A stretch of 64,000 nt of DNA from Klebsiella planticola ATCC 33531. GTDB lineage: Bacteria > Pseudomonadota > Gammaproteobacteria > Enterobacterales > Enterobacteriaceae. Under the pieces are notes generated by a model. The model was not told where the DNA came from and did not search any database. It saw only the letters and a program-made list of their open reading frames with translations. Position 1 is the first letter of the stretch; every line of letters starts with the position of its first letter. Shown one piece after another: positions 19,376 through 33,613 of this stretch. A program made the position numbers and the translations under genes. The DNA lies in the NCBI RefSeq assembly GCF_000735435.1, contig NZ_JMPP01000018.1, positions 1 through 64,000 of the forward strand. Reading direction: 5' to 3'.

Positions 19376-19470
19376 GACTGCCAGGACACCCCGGCTGGCG
19401 GCCATCGCCTTAGCCGGGCTACTCATATCATGTAGCCCGAACACGTAGCCCGGGCAAGCGCAGCGCCCCC
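19376..19470. repeat. REP/BIME-like intergenic repeat
   Basis: This patch contains the palindromic pieces GCCGGGCTAC, GTAGCCCG and GTAGCCCGGGCAAGCGCAGCG, typical of Klebsiella REP-like elements. It lies between the convergent genes rlmG and fadH. Confidence 0.65.
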
Positions 19471-19471
19471 G

Positions 19472-21544
<2,073 letters not shown>

Positions 21545-21628
21545 TTACTAATTTAGCCGTCGTCAGCGAAAAGTGAAAAAGGGCGTGCGGTGATTGTGAT
21601 GGGATTCAAATAACGGTGACGGGGAGTT

Positions 21629-21658
21629 CCCCTCCTCGAAGGGAAGAGGGGGTTTTTG
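21629..21658 (+). terminator. Terminator-like hairpin between fadH and lsrK
   Basis: CCCCTC pairs with GAGGGG and is followed by TTTTTG on the plus strand. The flanking genes are both on the minus strand, so it would end an antisense or convergent transcript rather than lsrK. Confidence 0.4.
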
Positions 21659-21684
21659 TGCCAGCGGCAGACGCTCGCTGGAGG

Positions 21685-23277
21685 TCAGGGCGCCGGAACG
21701 ACAGGTGGGCGCCGCTTAAGGCCTGGCGCCTGCCACATCGAGGTGGTCAGCCCGCTGTCGACCAGCCCCAGCTGGTCGGCATAGACCGATTGCCATTTCT
21801 CCATCATCCCCTGGTACAGTTCGCGATGTGCCGGATTGGGGGTAAACACCCGATGCCAGCTCACCAGCTTCTCACCAGTGCCGGCCATATCGCTGTACAA
21901 GCCGGCGCCGGTTCCGGCGGCGATCGCGCAGCCCAGCGCCGTGGCTTCGCGCACCGCCGGGACCCGCACCGGCAGGCCGGTGACATCGCTGAGAATCTGG
22001 CTCCATAATGCCCCTTTCGATCCGCCTCCGGCAAACACCAGGCTGTCGAACGTCACGCCGGAGAAGCGGGAGATTTGCGCCAGGTTACAGGCAGAGACAA
22101 TCGCCGCGTTCTCCTCCAGCGCGCGGAACAGAGTGGCTTTATTGCATTTCTCCGGGTCGATGGAGAGGTTAATAAACGACGGCGCGGCGTGATACCACTG
22201 CTTGAAATGCATGGCATCGGAGAAGATCGGCATCACGCCGTGGGAACCTGGCGGTACGCGGCTGGCCATCTCTTCGAGCAGAGCATAGGCATCCACTCCC
22301 AGGCGTTCGGCAACCAGCTTCTCTTCGGCGCAAAAAGCATCGCGGAACCAGCGCATGGTCAGGCCGGTGAAGAAGCTGATCGATTCGGCCTGCGCCATGC
22401 CGGGAATGACGTGCGGGTTGATACGAATATTCATCTGCGGATCGGTACGGACCTCCGGCAGATTCACCACCTGTTGCCAGAAGGTGCCCCCCAGCACCGC
22501 GCTTTGGCCGGCGCGTACCACCCCCAGACCCAGGCAGCCGAGCTGGACATCGCCACCGCCCATGATCACCGGCGTGCCGGCACGTAGCCCGCACTGCCGC
22601 GCTGCCGTCTCGGTCACTGCACCGAGCGGAGTGCCGGTCTCTTTAACCGGCGAGAGCAGATCCGCACGCAGCCCGGCCATATCGAGCAGCGCCGGACGCC
22701 AGTCGCGGCTGAACAGGTCGAGCATCCCGGTGGTACCGGCATTGGAGGGGTCGACGGCCAGTTCACCGGAGAGTTTTGCCGCCAGCCAGTCGCTAATCAT
22801 GGTGATGGTGGCAGCCTGACGGTAAATATCCGGGCGATGATGGGCCAGCCACAGCAGCCGCGGCATGGCGCTGAGTGCCAGCGTCTGGCCTGAGACATCA
22901 TAGACTTCCGATTCAAAATGATAATCATGGATCTCTTTAAGCTCCGCGACTTCGCGGCTGGCGCGGGCATCGACGTTGGCGCAGGCCCAGATAGCCTCGC
23001 CGTTGCGGTCGTAAAGCACAATCCCTTCGCGCATGGAACAGCAGGCGACGGACTGAATATCGGCCGCCTGAAGGTGCGCGTTTGCCAGCGCCTGGCGGAT
23101 ACACTGGCAGGCCAGCAGCCAGTTGGTGGTGAGGTCAAACTCCATCGAGCCGGGAACATTTTCCACGCTCAGGTGCTTCCATTCCGCCTGACCGACCGCG
23201 ACCTGGTGGCCGCTGAGATCGAAAATCACCGCCCGAATACTGCCGGTCCCGGCATCTAACGCTAACAGGTAACTCAT
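21685..23277 (-). CDS. lsrK: Autoinducer-2 kinase LsrK
   Basis: This 530-residue FGGY-family carbohydrate kinase phosphorylates internalised AI-2 (DPD) to give phospho-AI-2, the inducer that binds LsrR. The N-terminal phosphate-binding block [20 protein letters not shown] and the C-terminal ATP-binding block [21 protein letters not shown] are clear. It is transcribed with lsrR, 37 bases downstream of the lsrR stop, and divergently from lsrACDBFG, as in E. coli. Confidence 0.95.
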   Translation of the reverse strand: MSYLLALDAGTGSIRAVIFDLSGHQVAVGQAEWKHLSVENVPGSMEFDLTTNWLLACQCIRQALANAHLQAADIQSVACCSMREGIVLYDRNGEAIWACANVDARASREVAELKEIHDYHFESEVYDVSGQTLALSAMPRLLWLAHHRPDIYRQAATITMISDWLAAKLSGELAVDPSNAGTTGMLDLFSRDWRPALLDMAGLRADLLSPVKETGTPLGAVTETAARQCGLRAGTPVIMGGGDVQLGCLGLGVVRAGQSAVLGGTFWQQVVNLPEVRTDPQMNIRINPHVIPGMAQAESISFFTGLTMRWFRDAFCAEEKLVAERLGVDAYALLEEMASRVPPGSHGVMPIFSDAMHFKQWYHAAPSFINLSIDPEKCNKATLFRALEENAAIVSACNLAQISRFSGVTFDSLVFAGGGSKGALWSQILSDVTGLPVRVPAVREATALGCAIAAGTGAGLYSDMAGTGEKLVSWHRVFTPNPAHRELYQGMMEKWQSVYADQLGLVDSGLTTSMWQAPGLKRRPPVVPAP

Positions 23278-23314
23278 GACATGCGCCTCGCGGTTGTTGC
23301 GCGGCGCAGGGCCA

Positions 23315-24286
23315 TCAGGAGGCCAGCGTGAGCACCGCGCGTGCTGTTGTCTCTTCCGTTACCAGGCCATTGATGCGTTTGCCCGTCAGGGCGGCATAAA
23401 TCGCCTGCGCTTTTTCCGTTCCACCGGCAACGCCGACAATGGTCGGCAGCTGCGCCAGCTCGTCGAGGGTGACGCCGAGTAATTCCCGGTGAATCTCCAG
23501 ATCCTCAACCCGCCTGCCGTCGGCCTGCAGGAAATAACCTAAAATGTCGCCCACCGCGCCTTTACGCGCATACATCAACTGTTCGCCTTCGCTGATGTAG
23601 CCGGAGCGCAGGATGGTTGCGTCGCGGCGCTGGTCGATGGCGCCGATCCCCACGACCGCCGCATCCGCCGCGGTGGCCGCCAGAATCACATCCCGGACGC
23701 TCGACTCCCGACGCAGAATTTCAGCCACATCGGCCGAAGAGACCCGCAGCGGCGCCGGAATGATGCTGACGCGACAGGCGGCGTCCAGTTGGCCGATACC
23801 GGTCATATAGGGGCCCACGCCGCCGGAAAGCGTCACCAGCCGCACCTGCTGCGAACTGATAAACCCGCTCAGGTGCTGCAGACAGCTCATGGTGGCTTCG
23901 CCAAACCCCACCGCCAGCAGCTGTCCTGGTTCCAGTACCCCCATCAGCGATTGCGCCGCGCCGATCCCCAGCCGCGTATTCATCGGTGGCGTATTGAGCG
24001 CCGGCAGCACGCGGGCAATCTTCAGGTCAAAACGCTGTTGCAGCTCGGTTTCCAGCGCCAGACACCCTTCATAGCGGGAGTTGATCTGCACGCGGATCAC
24101 CCCGGACTGGCGACCTTTCTCCAGCAGGCGGGAGATCTTTAACCGCGGCAGCCCCAGGCGCTCGCCAATATCGTTCTGCGTCAATCCATCGTGGTAGTAA
24201 CACCAGGCGACCCGCGCCACCAGCTCCTCTTCGGCTAACGCCAGGCCTGCGTAGCGGTTCTCTTCCGTAATGCGTTTTTCGCTCAT
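23315..24286 (-). CDS. lsrR: Lsr operon repressor LsrR
   Basis: This 323-residue SorC/DeoR-type repressor has an N-terminal helix-turn-helix ([22 protein letters not shown], about residues 34-55) and a C-terminal sugar-phosphate-binding domain. It represses the divergent lsr promoters until phospho-AI-2 binds. The start follows a weak AAGAG. The intergenic region with lsrA (24287-24500) is AT-rich with several GTTC/GAAC half-sites, the expected operator area. Confidence 0.94.
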   Translation of the reverse strand: MSEKRITEENRYAGLALAEEELVARVAWCYYHDGLTQNDIGERLGLPRLKISRLLEKGRQSGVIRVQINSRYEGCLALETELQQRFDLKIARVLPALNTPPMNTRLGIGAAQSLMGVLEPGQLLAVGFGEATMSCLQHLSGFISSQQVRLVTLSGGVGPYMTGIGQLDAACRVSIIPAPLRVSSADVAEILRRESSVRDVILAATAADAAVVGIGAIDQRRDATILRSGYISEGEQLMYARKGAVGDILGYFLQADGRRVEDLEIHRELLGVTLDELAQLPTIVGVAGGTEKAQAIYAALTGKRINGLVTEETTARAVLTLAS

Positions 24287-24500
24287 AAAGTGAACTCTTA
24301 TAAAAATTTAGATCATATGTTCGCTATTGCGCGGTCGGAAAGTGTGAGCCGTCCGGCAAAACCGATCTTTCATTGTTTGCAGGTTTTTTCCAACGATCTA
24401 AAGCATGAAACTGTGATCTTTGCACGGTTGTAAATATAGTTCACCGTCTACGCTTTTGAACATTATTAAATTAAAAAATCATTTGTTCATACGAGGCGCG
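24287..24500. promoter_or_regulatory. lsrR-lsrA divergent control region
   Basis: This 214-base AT-rich gap holds both lsr promoters. TTGAACAT and TTTGTTCATA near 24456-24491 could form LsrR half-sites, and TGTGATCTTTGCACGG near 24415 is a weak CRP-like match. In E. coli both LsrR and cAMP-CRP act in this gap. I could not delimit operators with confidence. Confidence 0.5.
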
Positions 24501-25991
24501 ATGATGAAGCCACTGCTTGAAGCCCGTCAGATTCGCAAACAGTTCTCCGGCATCGCCGTGTTGAAGGGCATTGATTTCACGCTCTTTTCTGGCCAGGTGC
24601 ATGCGCTGATGGGCGGTAATGGCGCGGGAAAATCGACGCTGATGAAGATTATCGCCGGGGTGGAAACGCCCGACGACGGTGAACTCACTCTTGGCGGCCG
24701 CGCTTTTGCGCGTCTCAACCCGGCTCTGGCTCATCAACTGGGTGTTTACCTTGTTCCCCAGGAACCGCTGCTGTTTCCTAACCTGACGGTACGGGAAAAT
24801 ATTCTCTTTCGCCTGCCGAAACGCGCCGATAACGACGCGCGTTTACAGGAGACGCTGCGGCAACTGAACTGTCAGCTCAATCTGGAGGCGGTGGCCGGGA
24901 CGCTGGAAGTGGCGGATCAGCAGATGGTGGAGATCCTGCGCGGTCTGATGCGCGATGCGCAGATCCTGATCCTCGATGAACCCACCGCCTCGTTAACCCC
25001 CGGGGAGACGGATCGGTTGTTTCGTCAGATCCGCGCTCTGCAGGATCTCGGCGTCGGTATCGTGTTTATCTCGCATAAGCTGCCGGAGATCCGTCAGATC
25101 GCCAGCCATATCTCGGTCATGCGCGACGGGGCGGTGGTGCTGAGCGGCGACACGGCGAGCTACAGCGACGCGCAGCTAATCAATGCCATGACCCCCGCCC
25201 TTCGTGGACACGATCTCAGCGATACCCAGAAGCTATGGTTGGCGCTGCCGGGGAATCGCCGTACCCAGCCGCAGGATTTCCCGGTGCTACGGGTGGACGA
25301 TCTGACCGGAGAAGGTTTTATCGATCTCAGTCTGGAGATCCATGCCGGAGAGATCGTTGGTCTCGCCGGGCTGGTGGGATCCGGGCGCACCGAATTTGCC
25401 GAGACGCTCTACGGTCTGCGTCCGCCGCGAGCTGGCCGGATATGGCTGGAAAACCGCGATATCAGTCGCGACAGCACGCGCGCGCGGCTCGCCAGCGGGC
25501 TGGTTTATCTGCCGGAAGATCGGCAGGTCTCCGGGCTGTTTCTCGATGCCCCGGTGCGCTGGAACACGGTGATGTTTAACCAGCCGTCGTGGTGGCAGCA
25601 GCGCCAGCGCGAAGCGGCGGTAGTGGAGCGCTACCATCGGGCGCTGGGCATCAAACTCAATCACAGCGATCAGACCGTGCGCACGCTCTCCGGCGGCAAT
25701 CAGCAAAAGGTGCTGCTGGCTCGCTGTCTGGAAGCCAATCCGCTGCTGCTGATTGTCGATGAACCGACGCGCGGCGTGGATGTTTCCGCCCGCGCCGACA
25801 TCTATCAACTGCTGAAAAGCGTCGCCGCGCAAAACGTGGCGGTGCTGATGATATCAAGCGATCTGGATGAGTTTGTCGGGCTGGCTGACCGGGTGGTGGT
25901 TATGCACCAGGGCCGGCAGAGCGGGGAACTGCTCCGGCAGGCGGTCACCGTCGATCGCATGATGACCCTGGCCTTTGGAGGGCAGTCATGA
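24501..25991 (+). CDS. lsrA: AI-2 ABC transporter ATPase LsrA
   Basis: This 496-residue protein has two tandem ABC ATPase domains, as usual for monosaccharide-type transporters. The first has Walker [10 protein letters not shown] near residue 40 and Walker [13 protein letters not shown] near residue 155; the second has LSGGNQQK and [12 protein letters not shown] near residues 395-425. The start is the ATG at 24501 after GAGGCGCG; a second ATG follows immediately. It overlaps lsrC by four bases. Confidence 0.95.
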   Translation: MMKPLLEARQIRKQFSGIAVLKGIDFTLFSGQVHALMGGNGAGKSTLMKIIAGVETPDDGELTLGGRAFARLNPALAHQLGVYLVPQEPLLFPNLTVRENILFRLPKRADNDARLQETLRQLNCQLNLEAVAGTLEVADQQMVEILRGLMRDAQILILDEPTASLTPGETDRLFRQIRALQDLGVGIVFISHKLPEIRQIASHISVMRDGAVVLSGDTASYSDAQLINAMTPALRGHDLSDTQKLWLALPGNRRTQPQDFPVLRVDDLTGEGFIDLSLEIHAGEIVGLAGLVGSGRTEFAETLYGLRPPRAGRIWLENRDISRDSTRARLASGLVYLPEDRQVSGLFLDAPVRWNTVMFNQPSWWQQRQREAAVVERYHRALGIKLNHSDQTVRTLSGGNQQKVLLARCLEANPLLLIVDEPTRGVDVSARADIYQLLKSVAAQNVAVLMISSDLDEFVGLADRVVVMHQGRQSGELLRQAVTVDRMMTLAFGGQS

Positions 25992-27022
25992 AAACGTTAC
26001 TCAGAAACCGCGAGCTGAGCGCGTTGCTGGCGATTCTGGCGCTGTTTGCGCTGCTGATTGCGCTCAACCCCGCCTGGTTCAACCTGCAAATTCTGGCGAT
26101 GATTTTTGCCAGTTCGCAAATCCTCTGTCTGCTGGCGCTGGGGGCGACGCTGGTCATGCTGACCCGCAATATTGACGTCTCCGTCGGCTCGACCGTCGGC
26201 CTGAGCGCGATTGCGGTCGGCGCCGCGCTCAACGGCGGCTATGGTCTGACGGCGGCGATTGTCTTTGCGCTGGCGATTGGCGCACTGGCGGGGGCCTTTA
26301 ACGGCCTGCTGGTGGTTGGCCTACGCATTCCGGCGATTGTCGCGACGCTCGGCACCCTGGGGCTGTATCGCGGAATGATGCTGCTGTGGACCGGAGGCAA
26401 GTGGATAGAGGGGCTGCCCGATAGCCTGAAGTCGCTTTCTGAACCGTTCTTTATCGGCGTATCGCCGCTGGGCTGGCTGGTGCTGGCGCTGCTGCTGAGC
26501 GGGACCTGGCTGCTGGCTCGCACCGCCTTTGGTCGCGATTTTTACGCCGTGGGCGATAACCTGGCCGCCGCGCGTCAGCTGGGCGTCGCGGTCAACCGCA
26601 CGCGGATGCTGGCCTTTACGCTCAACGGCATGCTGGCGGCCTGCGCCGGGATCGTCTTTGCCGCGCAGATTGGCTTTGTCCCCAACCAGACCGGTAGCGG
26701 GCTGGAGATGAAAGCCATCGCCGCCTGCGTACTGGGCGGGATCTCGCTGCTCGGCGGGACCGGAACCCTCGTCGGCGCTTTTCTCGGCGCCTTTTTCCTC
26801 ACTCAAATCGATACCGTACTGGTGCTGCTGCGGCTGCCGGCATGGTGGAACGACTTTATTGCCGGCCTCGTTCTGCTGGGCGTACTGGTACTCGACGGGC
26901 GGCTGCGTCAGGCGCTGGCGCGGCATCAGCGGGCGCTGAAGTACAGCCGTTTTCAGCCCGGCAATAAAGGGGGAAAGCACGTCACCCCGTTCGAAAAACG
27001 TAAAAACAAAGAGGTGGCGTAG
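25988..27022 (+). CDS. lsrC: AI-2 ABC transporter permease LsrC
   Basis: This 344-residue BPD_transp_2-family permease has eight to ten hydrophobic segments and the conserved [22 protein letters not shown] block near residue 55. It pairs with LsrD to form the membrane channel. A charged C-terminal tail (EKRKNKEVA) ends directly against the lsrD start. Its start overlaps the lsrA stop. Confidence 0.95.
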   Translation: MKTLLRNRELSALLAILALFALLIALNPAWFNLQILAMIFASSQILCLLALGATLVMLTRNIDVSVGSTVGLSAIAVGAALNGGYGLTAAIVFALAIGALAGAFNGLLVVGLRIPAIVATLGTLGLYRGMMLLWTGGKWIEGLPDSLKSLSEPFFIGVSPLGWLVLALLLSGTWLLARTAFGRDFYAVGDNLAAARQLGVAVNRTRMLAFTLNGMLAACAGIVFAAQIGFVPNQTGSGLEMKAIAACVLGGISLLGGTGTLVGAFLGAFFLTQIDTVLVLLRLPAWWNDFIAGLVLLGVLVLDGRLRQALARHQRALKYSRFQPGNKGGKHVTPFEKRKNKEVA

Positions 27023-28000
27023 ATGAAACTCAACTGGGAAAGCGCGCTGCTGGCATTACTGGTGCTGGAGATTCTGCTGTTTGGGGCGATCAATCCGCGG
27101 ATGCTGGATATCAACATGCTGCTGTTTAGCACCAGCGACTTTATCTGTATTGGCATCGTCGCACTGCCGCTGACTCTGGTGATCATCAGTGGCGGTATTG
27201 ATATTTCCCTCGGCTCCACCATTGGCCTGTGCGCCATCGCGCTGGGGGTGATGATGCAGGCGGGTTGGCCGCTGGCGCTGGCGATCCCGCTCACCCTTGC
27301 CATTGGGCTACTGTGCGGCCTGGTGAATGCCGCGTTGATTCACTACACCGGCATCAGCCCGCTGGTGATTACTCTCGGCACGCTGTATCTCTACGGCGGC
27401 GGGGCGCTGCTGCTTTCGGGAATGGCCGGGGCGACGGGCTATGAAGGGATTGGCGGCTTTCCCGATAGCTTTACAGCTTTTGCCAACCTGACGCTATTGG
27501 GCCTACCGCTGCCGCTGGTGATGTTTGCCATCATCACCTTTTTCTTCTGGCTGCTGACCCATCGCGGGCGTTTTGGCCGCCACCTCTTTTTACTTGGACA
27601 AAACCCCAGAGCAGCACGCTATGCCGCACTGTCGGTCAACGGTATGCCCTACGTGCTGTATGGCCTGGTGGGCGTGGCCTCGGCAATTGCCGCCTTGATT
27701 CTGGTCTCCTATTTCGGTTCGGCGCGTTCGGATTTAGGCCGCGACCTGCTGATGCCGGCGCTGACCGCTGCCGTGCTCGGTGGAGCGAATATCTATGGCG
27801 GGTCGGGTTCGATACTCGGTACGGCGCTGGCGGCGCTGCTGGTGGGGTATCTGCAACAGGGTTTACAGATGGTCGGCATCCCCAACCAGGTGTCGAGCGC
27901 GTTGTCAGGGGCACTGTTGGTGGTGGTGGTGATGGGGCGTTCGCTGAGCCTGCACCGCGAATGGCTACGCACGGCCTGGCGGCGTCTTTCTCGCGTATAG
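27023..28000 (+). CDS. lsrD: AI-2 ABC transporter permease LsrD
   Basis: This 325-residue second permease subunit has the family block [22 protein letters not shown] near residue 55 and the [21 protein letters not shown] segment near residue 250. Its start codon abuts the lsrC stop, so expression is coupled. The ribosome-binding site AAAGAGGTG lies within the end of lsrC. Confidence 0.95.
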   Translation: MKLNWESALLALLVLEILLFGAINPRMLDINMLLFSTSDFICIGIVALPLTLVIISGGIDISLGSTIGLCAIALGVMMQAGWPLALAIPLTLAIGLLCGLVNAALIHYTGISPLVITLGTLYLYGGGALLLSGMAGATGYEGIGGFPDSFTAFANLTLLGLPLPLVMFAIITFFFWLLTHRGRFGRHLFLLGQNPRAARYAALSVNGMPYVLYGLVGVASAIAALILVSYFGSARSDLGRDLLMPALTAAVLGGANIYGGSGSILGTALAALLVGYLQQGLQMVGIPNQVSSALSGALLVVVVMGRSLSLHREWLRTAWRRLSRV

Positions 28001-28124
28001 ACATCATTCATTTTGCCAGAAGGCGGCAAGTTTATGCGTTCCCGGGTGCTGCGGGGTGAACGAAGGTAGCCAACGCACATGCAACTTGAAGTATGAAGGT
28101 TTAAAACAATCGGAGCATAACAAG

Positions 28125-29138
28125 ATGAAAGCAAAACATATCCTGCAAATCAGTGCCCTGGCGCTGGCCATGAGTGTTGCGGTGGCTCAGGCGGCGGATC
28201 GCATCGCCTTTATTCCTAAGCTGGTCGGCGTGGGCTTCTTTACCAGCGGCGGCAACGGCGCGAAAGAAGCAGGCAAAGCGCTTGGCGTGGACGTCACCTA
28301 CGACGGCCCGACCGAACCAAGCGTGTCCGGCCAGGTGCAGCTGATCAACAACTTCGTCAATCAGGGTTACAACGCGATTATCGTCTCGGCAGTGTCGCCG
28401 GATGGCCTGTGTCCGGCGCTGAAGCGGGCGATGCAGCGCGGCGTGAAGGTCCTGACCTGGGACTCCGATACTAAACCCGAGTGCCGCAGCATCTACATCA
28501 ACCAGGGCACTCCGCAGCAGCTCGGCGGCCTGCTGGTGGAGATGGCGGAAAAACAGGTGACGAAGCCCGCCGCCAAAGTGGCATTTTTCTACTCCAGCCC
28601 GACGGTGACCGACCAGAACCAGTGGGTGAAAGAGGCGAAAGCCAAAATCGAAAAAGAGCATCCGCAGTGGGAGGTGGTGACGACGCAGTTTGGCTATAAC
28701 GACGCCACCAAATCGCTGCAAACCGCCGAGGGGATCTTAAAAGCGTATCCGGATCTCGACGCCATTATCGCCCCTGACGCCAACGCGCTGCCGGCCGCCG
28801 CGCAGGCGGCAGAGAACCTCAAGCGCCAGGGCGTGGCGATTGTCGGCTTCAGCACGCCGAATGTGATGCGCCCCTATGTCGAGCGCGGCACGGTCAAAGC
28901 CTTCGGCCTGTGGGATGTGGTACAGCAGGGGAAAATTGCGGTGAACGTCGCCGATCGGCTGCTAAAAAAAGGCGATCTTAACGTTGGCGATAGCGTGGAT
29001 ATCAAAGATATCGGGACGCTGAAGGTTGAGCCAAACAGCGTGCAGGGCTACCAGTACGAAGCGCAAGGCAACGGTATCGTACTGCTGCCAGAGCGCGTGG
29101 TGTTCACCAAAGAGAACATCAATCACTACGACTTCTGA
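28125..29138 (+). CDS. lsrB: AI-2-binding periplasmic protein LsrB
   Basis: This 337-residue solute-binding protein carries AI-2 to LsrACD. A signal peptide is visible ([17 protein letters not shown]...AQA, cleavage before ADRIAF). The mature protein is a type I periplasmic-binding fold with segments such as [18 protein letters not shown] and [19 protein letters not shown] used the ATG at 28125 because GGAG precedes it and the signal peptide starts there; the longer frame is unsupported. Confidence 0.96.
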   Translation: MKAKHILQISALALAMSVAVAQAADRIAFIPKLVGVGFFTSGGNGAKEAGKALGVDVTYDGPTEPSVSGQVQLINNFVNQGYNAIIVSAVSPDGLCPALKRAMQRGVKVLTWDSDTKPECRSIYINQGTPQQLGGLLVEMAEKQVTKPAAKVAFFYSSPTVTDQNQWVKEAKAKIEKEHPQWEVVTTQFGYNDATKSLQTAEGILKAYPDLDAIIAPDANALPAAAQAAENLKRQGVAIVGFSTPNVMRPYVERGTVKAFGLWDVVQQGKIAVNVADRLLKKGDLNVGDSVDIKDIGTLKVEPNSVQGYQYEAQGNGIVLLPERVVFTKENINHYDF

Positions 29139-29149
29139 TGGAGGACGAG

Positions 29150-30037
29150 ATGGCAGATTTAGACGATATCAAAGAGGGAAAAGACTTCGGCTTTGACCGG
29201 CCGCAGAAGAATACGCTCTATACGTTGAAAGGCTGTGGTTCGCTGGAGTGGGGAATGCAGTCCCGGCTGGCGCGTATCTTTAATCCGCAGAGCAACCGCA
29301 CGGTCATGCTGGCTTTCGATCACGGCTACTTTCAGGGGCCGACCACCGGGCTTGAACGTATCGATCTCTCTATTGCGCCGCTGTTTGAGGAGACCGACGT
29401 GCTGATGTGTACCCGCGGGGTGCTACGCAGCCAGGTCCCGGCGGCCACCAACAAGCCGGTGGTGCTACGCGCCTCCGGCGGCAATTCTATTCTCAGCGAA
29501 CTCTCCAACGAGTGCGTTGCCGTGGCGATGGAAGATGCTCTGCGCCTCAACGTCTGCGCGGTGGCGGCGCAGGTCTATATCGGCAGCGAATACGAACACC
29601 AGTCGATCAATAACATCATTAAGCTGGTGGATGCGGGCAACCGCTACGGTATGCCGGTGCTGGCGGTGACCGGCGTGGGGAAAGAGATGACCCGCGACGC
29701 CCGCTACTTCTCGCTTGCCAGCCGCATTGCTGCCGAGATGGGGGCGCAGTTTGTCAAAACCTACTTTGTCGATGAGGGGTTTGAAAAAGTCACCGCCAGC
29801 TGCCCGGTGCCAATTGTGATCGCCGGGGGCAAAAAGCTGCCGGAACATGAAGCGCTGGAGATGTGCTGGCGGGCGCTTGACCAGGGGGCATCCGGCGTCG
29901 ATATGGGGCGCAATATCTTCCAGTCCAGCGCGCCGCGGGCGATGTTAAAGGCGGTGAAAAAAGTGGTCCATGAGAATATGAGCGCCCGCGAGGCATATCA
30001 GTTCTGGCAGGAAGAGAAACAGGGAGAGCAAAAATGA
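29150..30037 (+). CDS. lsrF: Phospho-AI-2 thiolase LsrF
   Basis: This 295-residue class I aldolase-fold enzyme transfers an acetyl group from the AI-2 phosphate breakdown product to CoA, giving dihydroxyacetone phosphate and acetyl-CoA. The [19 protein letters not shown] block near residue 50 and the [17 protein letters not shown] region near residue 225 are conserved. The ATG at 29150 follows GGAGGACG and matches the E. coli start. The end overlaps lsrG by four bases. Confidence 0.95.
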   Translation: MADLDDIKEGKDFGFDRPQKNTLYTLKGCGSLEWGMQSRLARIFNPQSNRTVMLAFDHGYFQGPTTGLERIDLSIAPLFEETDVLMCTRGVLRSQVPAATNKPVVLRASGGNSILSELSNECVAVAMEDALRLNVCAVAAQVYIGSEYEHQSINNIIKLVDAGNRYGMPVLAVTGVGKEMTRDARYFSLASRIAAEMGAQFVKTYFVDEGFEKVTASCPVPIVIAGGKKLPEHEALEMCWRALDQGASGVDMGRNIFQSSAPRAMLKAVKKVVHENMSAREAYQFWQEEKQGEQK

Positions 30038-30327
30038 ATGTGACGCTGGTGGAGATTAATATCAGGCCAGAACGGGTGGCGGAGTTTCTCGACGTCTTTC
30101 GGGCTAACCATGAAGGGGCGCTAAAAGAGCCGGGCAACCTGCGATTTGACGTGCTGCAGGACCCGGAAGTGAAGACCCGTTTTTTTATCTACGAAGCTTA
30201 TAAAGATGATGAGGCGGTGCTGGCGCATAAGAAAACCCCGCACTACCTGGCCTGCGTGGAAAAGCTCGACCAGATGATGTCGGAGCCGCGTAAGAAACGC
30301 AGTTTCGTGGGGTTATTGCCGGAATAG
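30034..30327 (+). CDS. lsrG: Phospho-AI-2 isomerase LsrG
   Basis: This 97-residue ABM-domain protein isomerises phospho-DPD to 3-hydroxy-2,4-pentadione-5-phosphate, the substrate of LsrF, which ends signalling. The short beta-alpha-beta fold is seen in [20 protein letters not shown] and [17 protein letters not shown]. It overlaps lsrF by four bases and is the last gene of the operon; the tam gene that follows in E. coli is not present here. Confidence 0.95.
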   Translation: MNVTLVEINIRPERVAEFLDVFRANHEGALKEPGNLRFDVLQDPEVKTRFFIYEAYKDDEAVLAHKKTPHYLACVEKLDQMMSEPRKKRSFVGLLPE

Positions 30328-30646
30328 CCTTGCCCCCTGGCCTGCGGGATCTCTGCGGCGAGCGGATTATCGCAGGCCATGTTTCTGGCGAGAGGGGAGT
30401 GCTTTAAACTTTCTTTTGTATTGTGGGTAGGGTTAGCCCCAATGATAAGCCGGACGGTGAGTGCATTATCTTCGCGATGTATTCAACGTATTAATATATT
30501 CTGCAAGGAACTGTATATTTAAATATGAATTAGCGCTCCCGGCGGTTTGGTACAAAATAAATAAAGGTTTTTGGTTTGTTTTATTTGAGTTGTTTGTTCT
30601 TTTTGCATACATTCGGGGTTGGCCATGCTGATAGTAAGGATACTCG
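30328..30646. other. Intergenic region after lsrG
   Basis: A GC-rich hairpin (GGCCTGCG at 30339-30346 with CGCAGGCC at 30371-30378) may close the lsr operon. After about 30440 the DNA becomes clearly AT-rich and stays so through the next two genes, marking the left edge of the small island. No gene is seen; promoter elements for 30647 must lie here. Confidence 0.55.
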
Positions 30647-31360
30647 ATGAAAGCCTCGGACTATTTAAAAATGAAGTTGCAGAGCGACAGACAGCTAGCG
30701 GTGTATGGACAACAGGGCGTAATCTCCACATGGAAAGCAATGAAGGGCATTGGTTCTGATATTTACTCCGGGGTTGAGCGGGTAAGTTGGTATTCTTCCT
30801 GTTTGCTCCCTCGCTACTATGATGTTTGCAATGAATTGTTTTCTGAAGAGCAACGTATGCACAAGTCGATTCTTTCTGTTTTTCGCTATCATGACGTGAT
30901 AGGTCATATGTTCTACCTCTATTTTGAAATGGTCATTAACGATAGCAAAAATGGCAATCAGCAAGGCAGTATACGATACCTTGATTCCAGAGTGACAGAA
31001 ATTGCCACCAAAGTACCGGTTGGAAGGGCAACACGCTTTGCATTGGCTCTGTCTCTTGCGAAAGCGTTTTCCGCATCAGATTTAGTATCGGATGCCGTCA
31101 TTAAGCGTCTGTCAAGACGCACACCGGCAATCGTCATGGCTCTTCAGCTCTTTGGTACTGAGCAAAAATGTGCTCTTGCCGCGCGACAACTAAAAACACT
31201 TGATCCAACGTATTACGCAATCCTTTACAATGCACAAGTTGAAATGTTGTATTACTTTATTGAGTCCATTCTTTCGGATATTATCAAAAAATATCAAATG
31301 CAATTCTATAATAACTATGATGAGCTTTATGATTATCTGAAGAGCCACTACCATGTTTAA
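30647..31360 (+). CDS. Candidate Hcp-associated type VI effector
   Basis: This 237-residue protein is not recognised with certainty. It has no signal peptide, is rich in aromatic residues, and has amphipathic or hydrophobic helical stretches (VGRATRFALALSLAKAFSASD near residue 125, YYAILYNAQVEMLYYFIESIL near residue 190). It overlaps a tiny membrane-protein gene by eight bases, and hcp follows. That layout resembles effector-immunity-Hcp sets, and size and partner recall the pore-forming effector Ssp6 of Serratia, whose immunity protein is also small and membrane-bound. The Ssp6 link is inference from architecture. Base composition is AT-rich relative to the neighbours, suggesting transfer. 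Confidence 0.5.
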   Translation: MKASDYLKMKLQSDRQLAVYGQQGVISTWKAMKGIGSDIYSGVERVSWYSSCLLPRYYDVCNELFSEEQRMHKSILSVFRYHDVIGHMFYLYFEMVINDSKNGNQQGSIRYLDSRVTEIATKVPVGRATRFALALSLAKAFSASDLVSDAVIKRLSRRTPAIVMALQLFGTEQKCALAARQLKTLDPTYYAILYNAQVEMLYYFIESILSDIIKKYQMQFYNNYDELYDYLKSHYHV

Positions 31361-31538
31361 AAGCTTACTATCCATCCTCTTTACGGAAATTCTTTTCCCC
31401 GTTTGGGTATTTGCAAGCGCATCCCTTTTTCTGTATTTGGTTCCTGAATACTGGTTTATATTGACTGTCATTTCAGTCATTTTGTTGATTATCGTCCATC
31501 CGATTTTATTCGGACGATTCGATAAGTACGATAAATAA
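31353..31538 (+). CDS. Small two-helix membrane protein, candidate immunity
   Basis: This 61-residue protein has two hydrophobic segments (about residues 6-28, ILFTEILFPVWVFASASLFLY, and residues 32-52, FILTVISVILLIIVHPILF), with a charged tail. Its start lies inside the end of the upstream gene with an eight-base overlap, so translation is coupled. Overlap with a candidate effector and a position before hcp suggest an immunity protein held in the inner membrane. No family is recognised. Confidence 0.55.
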   Translation: MFKSLLSILFTEILFPVWVFASASLFLYLVPEYWFILTVISVILLIIVHPILFGRFDKYDK

Positions 31539-31558
31539 TTTCTACGAAAAGGATTTTT

Positions 31559-32038
31559 ATGTCTAATCCAGCCTATTTATGGTTAACGGATGAAAATGGT
31601 TCACCGATGGTCGGCCCGTCGCTGGTATCAGGTCGTGAAGGGGCTATCGAGCTGAAATCGTTTACACATAACGTCAATATTCCGATTGACGGCAATACCG
31701 GAAAGTTGACCGGCACGCGTATTCATATGCCGATTATGTTTCAGAAGGAATTTGACCGTGTCACTCCCATGCTTTACCGGGCGTTAAGTACCGGGAGAAC
31801 TTTGCAATCTGCGATGTTCAAACTGTATCAGATTATTGAGGCCGGGTTAGAGCAGGAGTACTTCAATATTATTCTTGAAAATGTAAAGCTGACATCAATC
31901 ACGCCGGATTTATACCCAGGGGCAGATACCGGAACGCATCTTGAAACGGTACTTATGCGCTATGAAAAAATTACCTGGAAGCATTGCGATGGCAATATTG
32001 TCTATACAGACTCATGGAATGAGCGTGCGACATATTAA
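31559..32038 (+). CDS. hcp: Orphan Hcp (type VI secretion tube, TssD family)
   Basis: This 159-residue protein matches the Hcp1 family: MSNPAYLWLTDENGSPMVGP at the N-terminus, the central HMPIMFQKEFDRVTPMLYRAL block near residue 60, and the C-terminal LMRYEKITWKHCDGNIVYTD strand. Hcp hexamers form the expelled tube and bind small effectors in the lumen. A good ribosome-binding site (AAAAGGA) precedes the ATG. No other type VI structural gene is in the window, so it must work with a system elsewhere or be a carrier for the adjacent candidate effector. Confidence 0.9.
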   Translation: MSNPAYLWLTDENGSPMVGPSLVSGREGAIELKSFTHNVNIPIDGNTGKLTGTRIHMPIMFQKEFDRVTPMLYRALSTGRTLQSAMFKLYQIIEAGLEQEYFNIILENVKLTSITPDLYPGADTGTHLETVLMRYEKITWKHCDGNIVYTDSWNERATY

Positions 32039-32123
32039 CCGTATAGGCAAACGGCATATGACATGAAGGTGAAAGTCGGGCAGTACGGCATTGGTCTGGC
32101 CGGTATGACGGAATGGCAGGCGT

Positions 32124-32162
32124 AAAAAAGCCCGGCGAACATCGTTTTCGCCGGGCTTTTGT
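32124..32162. terminator. Bidirectional terminator hcp/patA
   Basis: AAAAGCCCGGCGAA pairs with TTCGCCGGGCTTTT, a 14-base-pair perfect stem with A and T runs at both ends. It separates the plus-strand island from the convergent patA. Confidence 0.9.
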
Positions 32163-32171
32163 TGACTATCT

Positions 32172-33613
<1,442 letters not shown>

